Source: an uncultured bacterium
Lineage (GTDB): Bacteria; Myxococcota_A; Bradymonadia; UBA7976; VGTA01
Length of the DNA: 64,000 nt
Direction of reading: 5' to 3'
Assembly: GCA_943788935.1 (NCBI GenBank)
Contig: CALSSE010000017.1
Location: 358,001 to 422,000, forward strand
Part shown: positions 8,118-17,661 of the stretch, piece after piece
Layout of the letters: the number at the start of each line of letters is the position of its first letter
Numbering within the stretch: the first letter of the stretch is position 1
Notes under the pieces: generated by a model
Told to the model about the DNA's origin: nothing
The model's input: only the letters and a program-made list of their open reading frames with translations
Databases searched by the model: none
Made by a program: the position numbers and the translations under genes

Positions 8118-9206
8118 TCAGAGTGGATGAGCGAAGACACCCACTTGTAGTTCATCAGGGCTGGGAGCATGAGACTGTTTTCGAGACTGAGCAGAGCGGG
8201 CAGCGGTATCGACCGCGTCGGTAACCTCTTTTTCAATGATCTCGAGATCTGCTTGACTCACCTCCTTATAAGTCTTTAGCCATGCTTCGAAGCAGCCGAT
8301 CGGATCTCGAGCGCCCCAATATTGATACACGGACTCATCAAAGAGTCCTCTCGCCTCTCTCTCATCATGGGTTGCGTGACCGCCCATGCGGAACGTTTTG
8401 GCGACGATTAATGTTGACCCTTGACCTTGACGTCCACGCTCAGCAGCGATGCGGGCTGCAGCATAACAGTCTAAAACGTTATTTCCATCGACGTTTAAAC
8501 AGGGGATGCCATAGACCTCACCCCAAGCAGAGAAGTCACCGCGATGATGAACTTCATTGCGTGTCCCTAAGGCGACTTGATTATCTTGGATCACACTTAT
8601 GAGAGGGGCGTTAAGAGAGGCAGCGACTCTCATCCCCTCGTGGAAAATTCCGGTCGCTGTCGCTCCATCTCCGGTCCAGGTCATTGCTACTCGAGGCTCA
8701 CCGCGAAGTCTGAAGGCCAGAGCGCATCCTGCCATGACGGGGACGAGGTCGCCGACGTGACTTATCGGTGGGATAACACCTCGAGTGGGGTCTCCAATAT
8801 GGAGGTCTCGTCCACGAGTGATGGTATCAGTTGTTCCAAGATAAGCGGCGAAGCATACCTCGAGTGGAACGCTTCGAGCGATAAGCGCACCGGCGTTACG
8901 GATCATGGGTCCGACAACATCTTCTGTGTTTAATGCGGCGCACATACCGATCGTGACCGCCTCTTCTCCGCTCCCCAGCCATGCTTTAGTGATCACCCCT
9001 TGCTTGACCCACCGCTTGAGCTGAATATCATGAAGCCGAGCGGTGATGAGTTGCCGATAGATCTCTTTGAGTTGATCAATACTGAGAGACTCAATCAGCT
9101 CTCGTCTCTTTGGGTTTTGGGTCACCTGATGATAGGCTTTAGTCAACTTTAGGTCTTCAGCCCAATGAACATATTCGGGAAACTCAAAAGCCGGATAGCG
9201 CTTCAT
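8118..9206 (-). CDS. 2-oxoacid dehydrogenase E1 component, alpha subunit
   Basis: A 362-residue TPP-dependent E1-alpha. The TPP motif is complete: GDG at residues 179-181 followed by Asn209 in SVIQDNQ. Other family marks are the substrate-channel segment RGRDLHIGDP and the phosphorylation-loop-like segment FRMGGHATHDEREAR. These subunits decarboxylate pyruvate, branched-chain 2-oxoacids or acetoin, and need a beta subunit and an E2. The long N-terminus (about 45 residues before the fold) and the general pattern resemble branched-chain E1-alpha (BkdA1) more than PdhA, but that is a judgement by eye. No E1-beta or E2 gene is adjacent, which is unusual for this family. The start has a strong AGAGGAG site. 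Confidence 0.9.
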   Translation of the reverse strand: MKRYPAFEFPEYVHWAEDLKLTKAYHQVTQNPKRRELIESLSIDQLKEIYRQLITARLHDIQLKRWVKQGVITKAWLGSGEEAVTIGMCAALNTEDVVGPMIRNAGALIARSVPLEVCFAAYLGTTDTITRGRDLHIGDPTRGVIPPISHVGDLVPVMAGCALAFRLRGEPRVAMTWTGDGATATGIFHEGMRVAASLNAPLISVIQDNQVALGTRNEVHHRGDFSAWGEVYGIPCLNVDGNNVLDCYAAARIAAERGRQGQGSTLIVAKTFRMGGHATHDEREARGLFDESVYQYWGARDPIGCFEAWLKTYKEVSQADLEIIEKEVTDAVDTAARSAQSRKQSHAPSPDELQVGVFAHPL

Positions 9207-9523
9207 GCTACTCCTCTTTGCAATGTATTATGGTAAGGGGAGAGGCCTCTGCGAGTGAAATATCACCTCTCATAGGCAGAGGGCCGTTGACGTCCATCTC
9301 CCTTAAGTCGGCGAGATGGGTAATGATCAGAAGTGTATGTCATAACACAGACAAAAAAAATAATCTCTCATCTAAAACTAAACTATCAAAGATTACGTAA
9401 GGCTTTCGGTTCACCCATTGGGTACACTCTCTCACGATTAACGCTGAGATGACCCTCCTTAATATTGATGAAGCCTCAAACTGTCATAATGAACCATTCA
9501 TGACTAATAGATCAGGAGTTGCT
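9207..9523. other. Intergenic region between divergent genes
   Basis: About 317 bases between the divergent E1-alpha gene and the secreted-protein gene. It should hold both promoters. I saw no RNA gene, strong hairpin or repeat; an A-rich stretch lies at 9350-9385. Confidence 0.5.
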
Positions 9524-10405
9524 ATGAATCTAAATACTTACGGTTCTTCTCGGACTCGCTCTCTCATGTTATTTTCGCTTTCTTTGCTTATTACGCTCAG
9601 CGCATCAGTGAATGCGAGCGCGTTTTATTTAGGTCCTCTTGAGATCCAAGTGGTTGATGTTAATGACTCTCAGCTCCCCACTTACCATCATCAGGGTCAG
9701 TATTATGTGATGGGGCGGCAAAATCAGCGTTATCAGCTCAGAGTCACCAATCACTCGTCAGCGCGCTATGAGTTGGTGATGACCGTCGATGGTCGTGACG
9801 TGATCAATGGATCCTCGGGAACCTCCCAAAATCGAGGCTATGTCGTCGACCCTCATCAGAGCTTCAGCGTAGAGGGCTTTCGTAAGTCATCATCAGCCGT
9901 CGCCGCTTTTCGTTTTACGCATCCAGGTGATAGTTACGCGAGTCGTATGGGGACGAGAGAGAATACGGGAGTCCTCGGTTTTGCGGTCTTCGCCGAGCGT
10001 GGAGTTTACCCCCGTCCTCGCCCGCATAGAAGATCTCACTCTCACAGGTATGGTGGTAATTTAGATGCTTATGAAGACCGGTCATTATTGAATGCACCTA
10101 CTCCCTCATCTGCGGAGTCGAGCGTTCGTCGATCGAGGCGATCTTCGAGTAGGAGCACTTCTAAGGGCCATACTTCTAGACATCGTAAGAGCGAGCTAGG
10201 TACAAGATATGGTGAGACCGTTCACAGCGCGATTGAAGAGACAGAGTTTAGGAGAGCGTCGTCACAGCCAACTCAGAGATTGGTTGTTCAATATGACAGT
10301 GAGAAGGGGCTTCTAAAGAGAGGTGTAATTAAGAGGCATAGATCTTATCGAGCTCAAGCTTTTCCTCATGATTCACGTTTCGCGCCTCCCCCTCCACATG
10401 ATTGA
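9524..10405 (+). CDS. Secreted conserved protein with Arg/Ser-rich tail
   Basis: The chosen ATG at 9524 has an AGGAG site with 6-base spacing and gives 293 residues; the frame is open further upstream to 9449. A signal peptide covers residues 1-35 (SLMLFSLSLLITLSASVNASA). Residues about 36-165 form a compact domain (YVMGRQNQRYQLRVTNHS, then ELVMTVDGRDVINGSSGT, then SYASRMGTRENTGVLGFAVF) that matches a conserved secreted family I remember from Myxococcota and gammaproteobacteria without known function. From about 170 the chain is low-complexity, rich in Arg, Ser and His. Function unknown; an envelope or extracellular structural role is possible. Confidence 0.7.
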   Translation: MNLNTYGSSRTRSLMLFSLSLLITLSASVNASAFYLGPLEIQVVDVNDSQLPTYHHQGQYYVMGRQNQRYQLRVTNHSSARYELVMTVDGRDVINGSSGTSQNRGYVVDPHQSFSVEGFRKSSSAVAAFRFTHPGDSYASRMGTRENTGVLGFAVFAERGVYPRPRPHRRSHSHRYGGNLDAYEDRSLLNAPTPSSAESSVRRSRRSSSRSTSKGHTSRHRKSELGTRYGETVHSAIEETEFRRASSQPTQRLVVQYDSEKGLLKRGVIKRHRSYRAQAFPHDSRFAPPPPHD

Positions 10406-10485
10406 AGAACTCGAATAGCTCTAGACCCTAGTTGAAGAAGGTGCTTGACTGAAAAGGGGACTTTTTCAACGATAAGTGAGGGTTT

Positions 10486-12921
10486 ATGAGGAGACATTTG
10501 GATGGGCCTATATTGTATCGAGGACTAGATCTGATCTCAGAGCGATCTTTGATGACTAAAATGAAGAGATATAGTCTATTACTGAGTTCTTTTTTGTGGT
10601 GTTGCGCTTGCCAAAATGAACCAGGTACAGAGAGTCTACCTCAGGCGATCCTTAACCCAATAACGCTGACTTTAACTCCGCCTCTGAGTGTGGGAGAGCC
10701 CGTTCGGGGGTCGATCTCAGTAGAACACTTAGGAGGGGCAGATCTTATCATCTCAGAGGTTAAGCTCATAGAGTATGATGAGGTCTCTGAACTAGCGATC
10801 ATTGATCAAGCTGATTGGAGAAATCGTCGTTTGGGGGGAGAGGCAACAGAGAGGATTGAGGTCGAGTGGACGCCGAGGGATGCCCAGCCAGATCAGGCAG
10901 ACTTAATATTTAGTACTAACATTGGCTCGCTGATCGCCAAGATTGAGACTTCTGACCTAGACGCTTCCTTAGAAGTCAGTATCAGCGGTGAGTGGTTGAG
11001 TATAAGTGGAGAGGGGAGCGCCCAGCGGATCACATTTGATGGGGTGAGTCCGGGGCAGCGAGGTGACGCGTTAATCACTTTACAGAGCGTTGGATTAGAG
11101 CCTTTGGAGATTACTGGGATGTGTCTCTCAGCGATGGGGGGAGGCTGTATCAATCAAGACCAAGATGGGGAATCTATTCGGTTTCAGTTATGTGAATCTG
11201 CCCTGAATAACGGATGTATACCGGTCACTCCCCCTCCTCCTCTTAACCTTGGAGAGAGCTATACGATCTCGTTGAGATATCTAGCGCCAGAGCGGGAAAT
11301 CGATAGTGAATCAATACAGCTCCTCGTCAACTCTAACGCGGTGAATGCTCCACGCTTCCTCGTAGACGTCATAGGAAGACCTTGCCTCGTCGATGTCAAT
11401 GCGGAGGTGTGTAATCTCGAGTTTTGTGGAGATGGGGTTATTCAAGAGGGTGAGGCGTGTGACGATGGGGATGAAGATGAAGAGAATGGCTGTAACACAG
11501 TATGTGAGCTAAATAGATGCGGTGATGGGGTATTACACCAAGGGGTAGAAGAGTGTGATGATGGAAATGAGAACAATAATGATGACTGCTTAGCTACATG
11601 TCAGCTGGCCAGCTGTGGTGATGGCTATTTATGGGAAGAGATGGAAGAGTGTGATGATGGAGATGAAGATGACCAAGACCGATGTCTAGTGGGCTGTGTT
11701 TTAGCGTCTTGTGGTGATGGGGTTTTGTGGGCAGGCGTGGAGGGGTGTGATGATGGAAATAATATCGATGATGATGGATGCTCGAATGCTTGTACGAGTC
11801 CCTCTTGTGGAGATGGCGTCATACAAGCCCCACAGGAGACGTGCGATGAGGCTGATGATAATGGGAGTGAGTGTGATTATGGTGAGATGAGTTGCTTGGT
11901 GTGCACTGAGGCTTGTCAATCGATGATGGCTCTAGGAGAGTATTGTGGAGATGGCATTATCAATGGACCTGAGAGCTGTGATCGAGGAGAAGGAGAGATT
12001 GAGCAGTGTCCTTATGGCCAAGCTGCTTGTGAAGTCTGTGATGACCAATGTCAGCTTAGGGATATCGCTGGAGGATTTTGTGGAGATAATATTATCAATG
12101 GACAGGAAGAGTGTGATGGACAAGAAGGGTGTGAAGAGACTTGTGTCTTGAGTGCTGACGCTCCTACTTGTGTTCCTTATTGCCCGGTGTTGGACTGGCG
12201 ACTCATAGACTCGGGTAGTTTTGAGATGGGCTTCGTTGATGGTACTGAACAGGAGAGACCTGTTCATCAGGTGACCGTCGCTACCTTTGAGATGACGAGG
12301 TCAGAGGTAACGCTCGCCCAATACACGTCTTGTGTAAACGCTGGAGTGTGTAGTGAGCCTAGAGATCGGAACGATAATCAGCGTTGCAACTGGGGAACGG
12401 TCGGCCGTGAACAACATCCGGTGAATTGTCTCACCTGGTCTCAAGCGAGAACTTTCGCTCAGTGGGTCGGTGGTGATCTCCCCTCAGAAGTCCAATGGGA
12501 GAGAGCGGCGAGAGGGGCAGGAGGTGCAGGCCTCTACCCTTGGTCTACAGCGGAGACCTCTCCTGAACCGAGCTGTGAGTATGCGGTCATGGAAGATGAA
12601 GGGACAGGTTGTGGATTGATGAGTACTTGGCCGGTGTGTCAGAAGCCTCAAGGGGAGAGCGCAGAAGGGGTCTGTGATCTCCTCGGTAATGTATGGGAGT
12701 GGACCTTAGACGCATACCAACCCTACGTGAGTATACCTAGAGATGACGCGCCTCGTTGTCTCAATATCGATTGCACGGGCGCACCGAATACCAGGACTTT
12801 ACGAGGGGGAGGGTGGACCGGCTATACACCAGGACTTAGAGCGACGGTCCGTGAGGGCTACTCACCTCGTTCAGCGCTAAACTTTTTTGGGCTTCGAGTG
12901 GTGAGGCCAATGAGTCAATGA
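10486..12921 (+). CDS. Secreted Cys-rich protein with myxo repeats and a C-terminal FGE-sulfatase domain
   Basis: An 811-residue protein. The ATG at 10486 has a GAGGG site, but the signal sequence begins at a second ATG (10552; MTKMKRYSLLLSSFLWCCAC), so that start is possible too; the Cys cluster may act as a lipobox. Residues about 50-300 look like beta-sandwich domains. About 306-540 hold seven copies of the Myxococcus disulfide repeat (CGDGVIQEGEACDDGDEDEE form). About 568-811 are an FGE-sulfatase/SUMF1-like domain (SFEMGFVDGTEQERPVHQV, LPSEVQWERAARG, GNVWEWTLD, RTLRGGGW). The catalytic Cys pair of true formylglycine-generating enzymes is absent after GGGW, so a binding role is more likely. 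Probably an outer-surface protein. Its gene stands apart from neighbours. Confidence 0.85.
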   Translation: MRRHLDGPILYRGLDLISERSLMTKMKRYSLLLSSFLWCCACQNEPGTESLPQAILNPITLTLTPPLSVGEPVRGSISVEHLGGADLIISEVKLIEYDEVSELAIIDQADWRNRRLGGEATERIEVEWTPRDAQPDQADLIFSTNIGSLIAKIETSDLDASLEVSISGEWLSISGEGSAQRITFDGVSPGQRGDALITLQSVGLEPLEITGMCLSAMGGGCINQDQDGESIRFQLCESALNNGCIPVTPPPPLNLGESYTISLRYLAPEREIDSESIQLLVNSNAVNAPRFLVDVIGRPCLVDVNAEVCNLEFCGDGVIQEGEACDDGDEDEENGCNTVCELNRCGDGVLHQGVEECDDGNENNNDDCLATCQLASCGDGYLWEEMEECDDGDEDDQDRCLVGCVLASCGDGVLWAGVEGCDDGNNIDDDGCSNACTSPSCGDGVIQAPQETCDEADDNGSECDYGEMSCLVCTEACQSMMALGEYCGDGIINGPESCDRGEGEIEQCPYGQAACEVCDDQCQLRDIAGGFCGDNIINGQEECDGQEGCEETCVLSADAPTCVPYCPVLDWRLIDSGSFEMGFVDGTEQERPVHQVTVATFEMTRSEVTLAQYTSCVNAGVCSEPRDRNDNQRCNWGTVGREQHPVNCLTWSQARTFAQWVGGDLPSEVQWERAARGAGGAGLYPWSTAETSPEPSCEYAVMEDEGTGCGLMSTWPVCQKPQGESAEGVCDLLGNVWEWTLDAYQPYVSIPRDDAPRCLNIDCTGAPNTRTLRGGGWTGYTPGLRATVREGYSPRSALNFFGLRVVRPMSQ

Positions 12922-13251
12922 ATGAATGAATTGTGAGTGAAGATACTTAAGTACCTAACACAGTCTATTAAGTTTAATATATGTAAGTCGAAGTTAGACG
13001 ATGATGAATCCTCCCTATCATGAGTGAATACTCATCGACAGATCGGTACAGTTTGATTGAGATTAAATCGAAAACAAGCTATCACAGCATTAAATATCGT
13101 CTCTCGTGGGAAGTGTACTCTTCACCACTCGGTTTCTGATGGTGTCTTTAGGCTACATTCATCCTAGAGAGCTCGAGCGATAAACTCGAGCGATAAACTC
13201 GAGTTATCAAAGTAAAGCATGACAACCACAACTCGCATCGGAGTCAATCAC
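12922..13251. other. Intergenic region before tolB with CTCGAG direct repeats
   Basis: About 330 bases with no gene. Close to tolB, two exact copies of a 13-base unit, CTCGAGCGATAAA (13172-13184 and 13185-13197), are followed by a third CTCGAG at 13198. The palindromic CTCGAG cores are therefore spaced 13 bases apart. This may be an operator or a slippage product. Nothing else was seen. Confidence 0.5.
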
Positions 13252-14595
13252 ATGCGTTGGATTAACACTATTATCAAACTCTCAAGCCTCGCGCTCCTCA
13301 CTAGTGGGAGCGTGACCGCTACTGCGTGGTCACAATCGAAAGATGAGGCCGCAGAGGGTATCAAAGTTGAGGTTAACCCCTCCCAGGTGACTCGATTCGT
13401 GATCGCGATCCCCACCGCACTTAACCAAGGGACCGCGCTAGATACGATTGGTCTCTCTGAGCAGCTTGGCGGTACCTTAGAACAGAGTTTAAAGATCTCT
13501 GGATACTTTGATCTCCTCGAGAGAGAGCTTTACCCTGCTGATCCAACCTCTGAGGGGATGTCACCAAAGTTCGTTAATTGGTTCAACTCTGGTACACAGG
13601 GCTTGATCAAATCGAGTTTCGCTATCGAAGGTGATAAAGTCAGGGTGACTCTAAAGCTCTTTGATGTAGATGAGAAGAAGAGCGTCAGCTTAGCTGAAGG
13701 TGTTGATCAGAGCACAACGCTCGCTCGAGACCCTAAGGCGATTCGCGCTCATGTGCACAAGTTTGTGAATCAAGTTATTAAATTTTATACCGGGACGGTA
13801 GGGTTCTTTGGAAGTAAGATCGCGGCGGTGCGTAAGGGAGCGCGAGGGAAATCGATCGTCTATGTTTCTACCGATGGACGCAGCACTACTAGCGTCGTCA
13901 AAGGAACAAAGACTAACCTCCTACCTCATCTCGCTGCAGGTAAGCTCTTCTTTACTAGCTATCGAGATGGTGGTCCCCATCTCTTCACCTATGAGAGAGG
14001 GAAGATCAAGAAGCTGAGCTCCCGACGTGGCTTAAACATGGGAGCTTCTTTAAGCCCTGATGGTCGCCTGCTCGTCGCAGTGCTCAGTTATCAAGGCTCA
14101 AGTGACCTCTATCTCCTCAATCCAAATAGCGGTGAGATCTTGAGACGTCTCACTCGACATAAGAGCATTGATATCTCGCCGACGTGGTCTCCTGATGGCA
14201 AACAGATCGCCTTTGTCAGTGATCGCGAGGGCTCTCCTCAACTTTGGGTGATGAACGCAGATGGTAGTAATAAGCGTCGGCTCACCTACCAAGGGAAATA
14301 TAATCAGAGTCCCGATTGGAGCCCTAAGGGAGACCAAATCGCGTATACTTCACGTGACGAAAATTTCGTATTTGATATCTTTACGATCGACCCTAATGAC
14401 CCCTCTCAAGTTCGACGACTCACCCAAAATCAAGGAAATAATGAAGAGCCTTCTTTTTCTCCCGATGGTCGTCATATCGTCTTCTCAAGCGCCCGAACCG
14501 GTCGCTCAGAGTTATATATTATGACCGGAGATGGGTTCACTCAGCGTCGATTAACTAAGGGCGGAGGATACCTCACTCCTTCTTGGGGTCGTTAG
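13252..14595 (+). CDS. tolB: Tol-Pal system beta-propeller protein TolB
   Basis: Start chosen at 13252 (MRWINTIIKLSSLALL) because GGAG lies 8 bases upstream and a signal peptide begins there; the frame is open from 13219. The protein has 447 residues, close to the usual TolB length. After the signal peptide comes the TolB_N domain (about 30-165), then about six PD40/WD40-like repeats of the form LSPDGRLLV, WSPDGKQIAFVSDREG, WSPKGDQIAYTSRDE and FSPDGRHIVFSSARTG. TolB is periplasmic, binds Pal, and helps outer-membrane invagination during division. The pal gene follows by 63 bases on the same strand, which supports the call. tolQ, tolR and tolA are not upstream here and must lie elsewhere. Confidence 0.95.
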   Translation: MRWINTIIKLSSLALLTSGSVTATAWSQSKDEAAEGIKVEVNPSQVTRFVIAIPTALNQGTALDTIGLSEQLGGTLEQSLKISGYFDLLERELYPADPTSEGMSPKFVNWFNSGTQGLIKSSFAIEGDKVRVTLKLFDVDEKKSVSLAEGVDQSTTLARDPKAIRAHVHKFVNQVIKFYTGTVGFFGSKIAAVRKGARGKSIVYVSTDGRSTTSVVKGTKTNLLPHLAAGKLFFTSYRDGGPHLFTYERGKIKKLSSRRGLNMGASLSPDGRLLVAVLSYQGSSDLYLLNPNSGEILRRLTRHKSIDISPTWSPDGKQIAFVSDREGSPQLWVMNADGSNKRRLTYQGKYNQSPDWSPKGDQIAYTSRDENFVFDIFTIDPNDPSQVRRLTQNQGNNEEPSFSPDGRHIVFSSARTGRSELYIMTGDGFTQRRLTKGGGYLTPSWGR

Positions 14596-14658
14596 ATCGG
14601 CTTATACACCCTCAATCCCCCTCGGGAGACAGTAGATAGATAGGCATCGGAGTTGATC

Positions 14659-15411
14659 ATGAGAAATAATAATACAGAGATGAGTGGTAGTTCAGCATGG
14701 AACTGGGGAGTGGTCTCCAAAGTCATCGCCTTATCTCTCATCGCACATCTGAGTGGGTGTAGTGGAGCTCGACCCGCGAAAGATGAGCTTACCAAGACCA
14801 TCGCGCTCTTAGAGTCCGTTCGTAAACTTGGTTGCGCGCATGACTCACTGAGTCTCGCTGAAGAGAGTTACGCTAAAGCACAAAAGCTCTTTGACCAGAA
14901 AAAGTATGATGAGGCGAGGGCTCAGGCGAGCGCTGCTCGAGAGCTCGCTCAGGAAGCCTCGGATGCTAACGGGGGGAAACCCTGTGAAGCGCCTCCTCCT
15001 CCCCAAGACACTGCACCTGTGGAGCTACCTACCGATGATGATGACAGTGCAGTAGAGCCTTTTGAGGCGATAGAAGCCCCAGATCTACAAACCGTCTATT
15101 TTGGGTTTGATTCTTCTAAACTCAGCGATGGATCGATCAGCGTAATCGAGGAGAATTTAGCGTGGATTCGAGACCACAGAGAGAAGCGAGTTATCGTCGA
15201 GGGGCACTGTGACTCCCGAGGGACATTAGAGTATAATTTGGCGCTCAGTGATCGCCGTGCTTCATCGGTTGTCGGCTATTTAAAGTCGGCGGGGATAGAG
15301 CCTCGTCGTCTTGAGCCGGTAGGCTTAGGGAGTGATCAGCCAGCCTCTTACCGTCAAGATGCGGAGGGATATCGGCTGAATCGCCGAGTGGAGTTCAAGG
15401 TCGCTCGATAG
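14659..15411 (+). CDS. pal: Peptidoglycan-associated lipoprotein Pal (OmpA C-terminal domain)
   Basis: Start at 14659 with GGAG 6 bases upstream; 250 residues. The signal peptide ends in a lipobox LSGC with lipidated Cys34. A helical segment (about 45-105; AEESYAKAQKLFDQKKYDEA) resembles DUF4398-like linkers. An acidic Pro-rich stretch follows, then a complete OmpA C-terminal peptidoglycan-binding domain (VYFGFDSSKL, VEGHCDSRGTLEYNLALSD, RLNRRVEFKV). The residues that bind diaminopimelate (the Asp of CDSRG and the Arg of NRRVE) are present. It anchors the outer membrane to peptidoglycan together with TolB. The 3' end overlaps the converging gene by 17 bases. Confidence 0.93.
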   Translation: MRNNNTEMSGSSAWNWGVVSKVIALSLIAHLSGCSGARPAKDELTKTIALLESVRKLGCAHDSLSLAEESYAKAQKLFDQKKYDEARAQASAARELAQEASDANGGKPCEAPPPPQDTAPVELPTDDDDSAVEPFEAIEAPDLQTVYFGFDSSKLSDGSISVIEENLAWIRDHREKRVIVEGHCDSRGTLEYNLALSDRRASSVVGYLKSAGIEPRRLEPVGLGSDQPASYRQDAEGYRLNRRVEFKVAR

Positions 15412-17380
15412 GTAGAGGAGGTATCATCCCTGCTAAGCTGCGCTCTAAGAGGGTGAGATAGCTAAAGGGAGATTGTTGAGATGTCGTGATAGAGTGGGCC
15501 TTAGCTCGAAGGGAAGAGGTCGAGAGTTGAGGTGCTCGCTTGAACCCGACCGCGATATAGTTACCCGTATTGGGGACTTGCCACACTGTTGAGGTGGGGA
15601 AAGAGGCCCTCACCGTATCAATGTCACGCTTGAGGCCTCGGTGATGATTAATGTTAATGGCGATCACACCTTGATCGGTTAAGCGCTCTGCACTGATCCT
15701 CTTCAAGAAAGAGACTGTCTTGAGATTGAGCGGACTGCCGGTGCTGTCGGTCTCTTCACTCGGTTGAAGAAAGGCATCCATCCAGATGATATCATAACGA
15801 GGGGCCTCGGATGTGGTCGCTAGGAAGGCGAAGCCATCTTCGGTGATCACTCGAAGTTCACCTAGATGGGGACGACGCTCATTCTCAAGTGCTTTTAATC
15901 CAAAATGTTCTCTAGCGAAGCGGACGACCACAGGGTCAATTTCAACGACATCTAGATCTAGCTGAGGATCATAGGCTCTGAGAGCATGGACCATCGCTCC
16001 CCCACCGAGACCGACGAGGAGCGCTCGGATAGGTCGTTGGGGTAGTAGAGGGTAGACGGCCAACATATCTTGAGTATATTTAACCTGTAAGATGTCGGGA
16101 CGACTGAGATCGAGCTCAGTCTCGAGGAGCTGGGCGCCATTGGGTCGAATAAAGTATAGGCCTCGTCGGCCCTTGAGGTCTCTAATCGCGATCTCTGAGA
16201 ACATACCTGAGGCGCGGATTTCAGACGAAGGGAGTTGATGGGGGGAAACTCGGAGGGCTCCTGATCGCCAACGGCGAGGAGGAAAGGTGAGTGGGAGCTT
16301 CATCTCCTCAAGGTCAGCGGTTAAGGCGATCACCCCTAGAGAGCTCACCTCAAAGGTATATTGTCGTTGGCTTCGACGATACTTAAGATATTGCTCCATG
16401 GCGATTCGAGCATGAGCATGAAAGCTCTTTGAGATCTCTTGGTAGATCGATCCCGGAGATTTTTCCACTTGTAAGTGAACGAGCGCAGACCCTAAGGCGA
16501 GCATACGCTCAAAATTGACTCCATATTGTTTGGGACCTAGAGAAGAGAGAGGAGAGAACTGTTTCATCGCGCCCTGCTCGTCTCTCCACCATCGATCTAA
16601 ATTACCCACAGACAGTGAGAGAGCGGCGAGCTGAGCTCTTAATGACCAAAGAGAGTGAGCCTGCTTTAGAGAGTGAGTTGGTTTTAGAGAATCATCAGTA
16701 GAGAGTGTGGCTCTCGGGTGAGGTCGAGAGAGGTGACGCGCAGAGCTCAAGAGAACAGGAGAGCGAGCGAGGAGGTAATGATCAGTCTCGCTCTGAGACT
16801 CGGTAAAGTGACCGATGCTCTCTTTTAATAGCTGTGAGGCTTTAATCATTGAGATCAACTCGATCGCACAAGATGACTCTAGGGAGCAGGTGATCGCTCT
16901 GAACCACTGACTACTCAACATCGCTTGGGTTAAGACCTTATACCATATTGAGTGTCCAGTCGCTTGGAGACCCTCACGGGCTAAATCAATGAGACTTGAA
17001 CGCTCGAGTGAGGATAGCTCCTTGATAAACTTTGGGTCACCTATCCACAATTTAAGTTGGGCCATATCCACCAGACGAGAAGCCTCCTTGGGATAACCTG
17101 ATAACCTATTCATTCGATAGACAGCGGCGGTTGACCGAATCGCTGTGAGCCGACTAGGGCAGCCAGAAAAGACTAAGTTCTCGCGATTCCGACGAGTGAT
17201 ACAGTACGCTGACCATCGACCTATCTCTTTCGCCCATATTCTCCTTCGTTCAGCATCTTGTAATTGACTCTGTCCGGCTCTCCCCTGTCCGGCTCTCCCC
17301 TGTCCGGCTCCTCCTTGTTCAGCTCTAACGGTATAGGAGGTTGTGATCAAGATTAGGAGAGATAAGACTAGACATCGCAT
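15395..17380 (-). CDS. Secreted spermidine-synthase-like (class I methyltransferase fold) protein
   Basis: A 661-residue protein with a signal peptide (MRCLVLSLLILITTSYTVRA). Residues about 23-37 are three copies of a 5-residue AGQGR unit coded by a 15-base repeat. The middle (about 60-380) is helical and unassigned. From about 420 to the end it matches the polyamine aminopropyltransferase fold: LLVGLGGGAMVHAL near 450, VVEIDPVVVRFAREHFGL, ITEDGFAFL, YDIIWMDAFL. In this family the enzyme moves aminopropyl groups from decarboxylated SAM, but many members without the cytoplasmic context have other or unknown roles. Export to the periplasm or outer surface is odd for such a cofactor and makes a true spermidine synthase unlikely. 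The start has only a weak ribosome site. Confidence 0.72.
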   Translation of the reverse strand: MRCLVLSLLILITTSYTVRAEQGGAGQGRAGQGRAGQSQLQDAERRRIWAKEIGRWSAYCITRRNRENLVFSGCPSRLTAIRSTAAVYRMNRLSGYPKEASRLVDMAQLKLWIGDPKFIKELSSLERSSLIDLAREGLQATGHSIWYKVLTQAMLSSQWFRAITCSLESSCAIELISMIKASQLLKESIGHFTESQSETDHYLLARSPVLLSSARHLSRPHPRATLSTDDSLKPTHSLKQAHSLWSLRAQLAALSLSVGNLDRWWRDEQGAMKQFSPLSSLGPKQYGVNFERMLALGSALVHLQVEKSPGSIYQEISKSFHAHARIAMEQYLKYRRSQRQYTFEVSSLGVIALTADLEEMKLPLTFPPRRWRSGALRVSPHQLPSSEIRASGMFSEIAIRDLKGRRGLYFIRPNGAQLLETELDLSRPDILQVKYTQDMLAVYPLLPQRPIRALLVGLGGGAMVHALRAYDPQLDLDVVEIDPVVVRFAREHFGLKALENERRPHLGELRVITEDGFAFLATTSEAPRYDIIWMDAFLQPSEETDSTGSPLNLKTVSFLKRISAERLTDQGVIAININHHRGLKRDIDTVRASFPTSTVWQVPNTGNYIAVGFKRAPQLSTSSLRAKAHSITTSQQSPFSYLTLLERSLAGMIPPLPIERP

Positions 17381-17661
17381 AGTATCGGAGCTCGCTTCAC
17401 AACGGTGTTTTAGAGTTGCGCTCTTGAAGAGATCAAGTGGTGACCACTCGATGGATGATCATGAGATGAGACTGATGAGTTTAACGCCATCAGAGAGCGC
17501 GCTATGGATTTGTGATGATCAATCCTTGTGATCAGCGTTGAAGATCTCATAATGGCTCAGAAGATCAAGGAGTGATTTAGAGGTTCATCTTGATCCATTC
17601 ATTTTACGATACATTCGCTCAAAGATGAGAGCGAGCTATAGACATAATAAAGAGGAGAATT

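Noticed and set aside
8056..8236. Extended N-terminus of the thiolase
   Set aside because: The extra 60 residues are unlike any thiolase and the internal ATG at 8056 has a ribosome site and gives the usual length.
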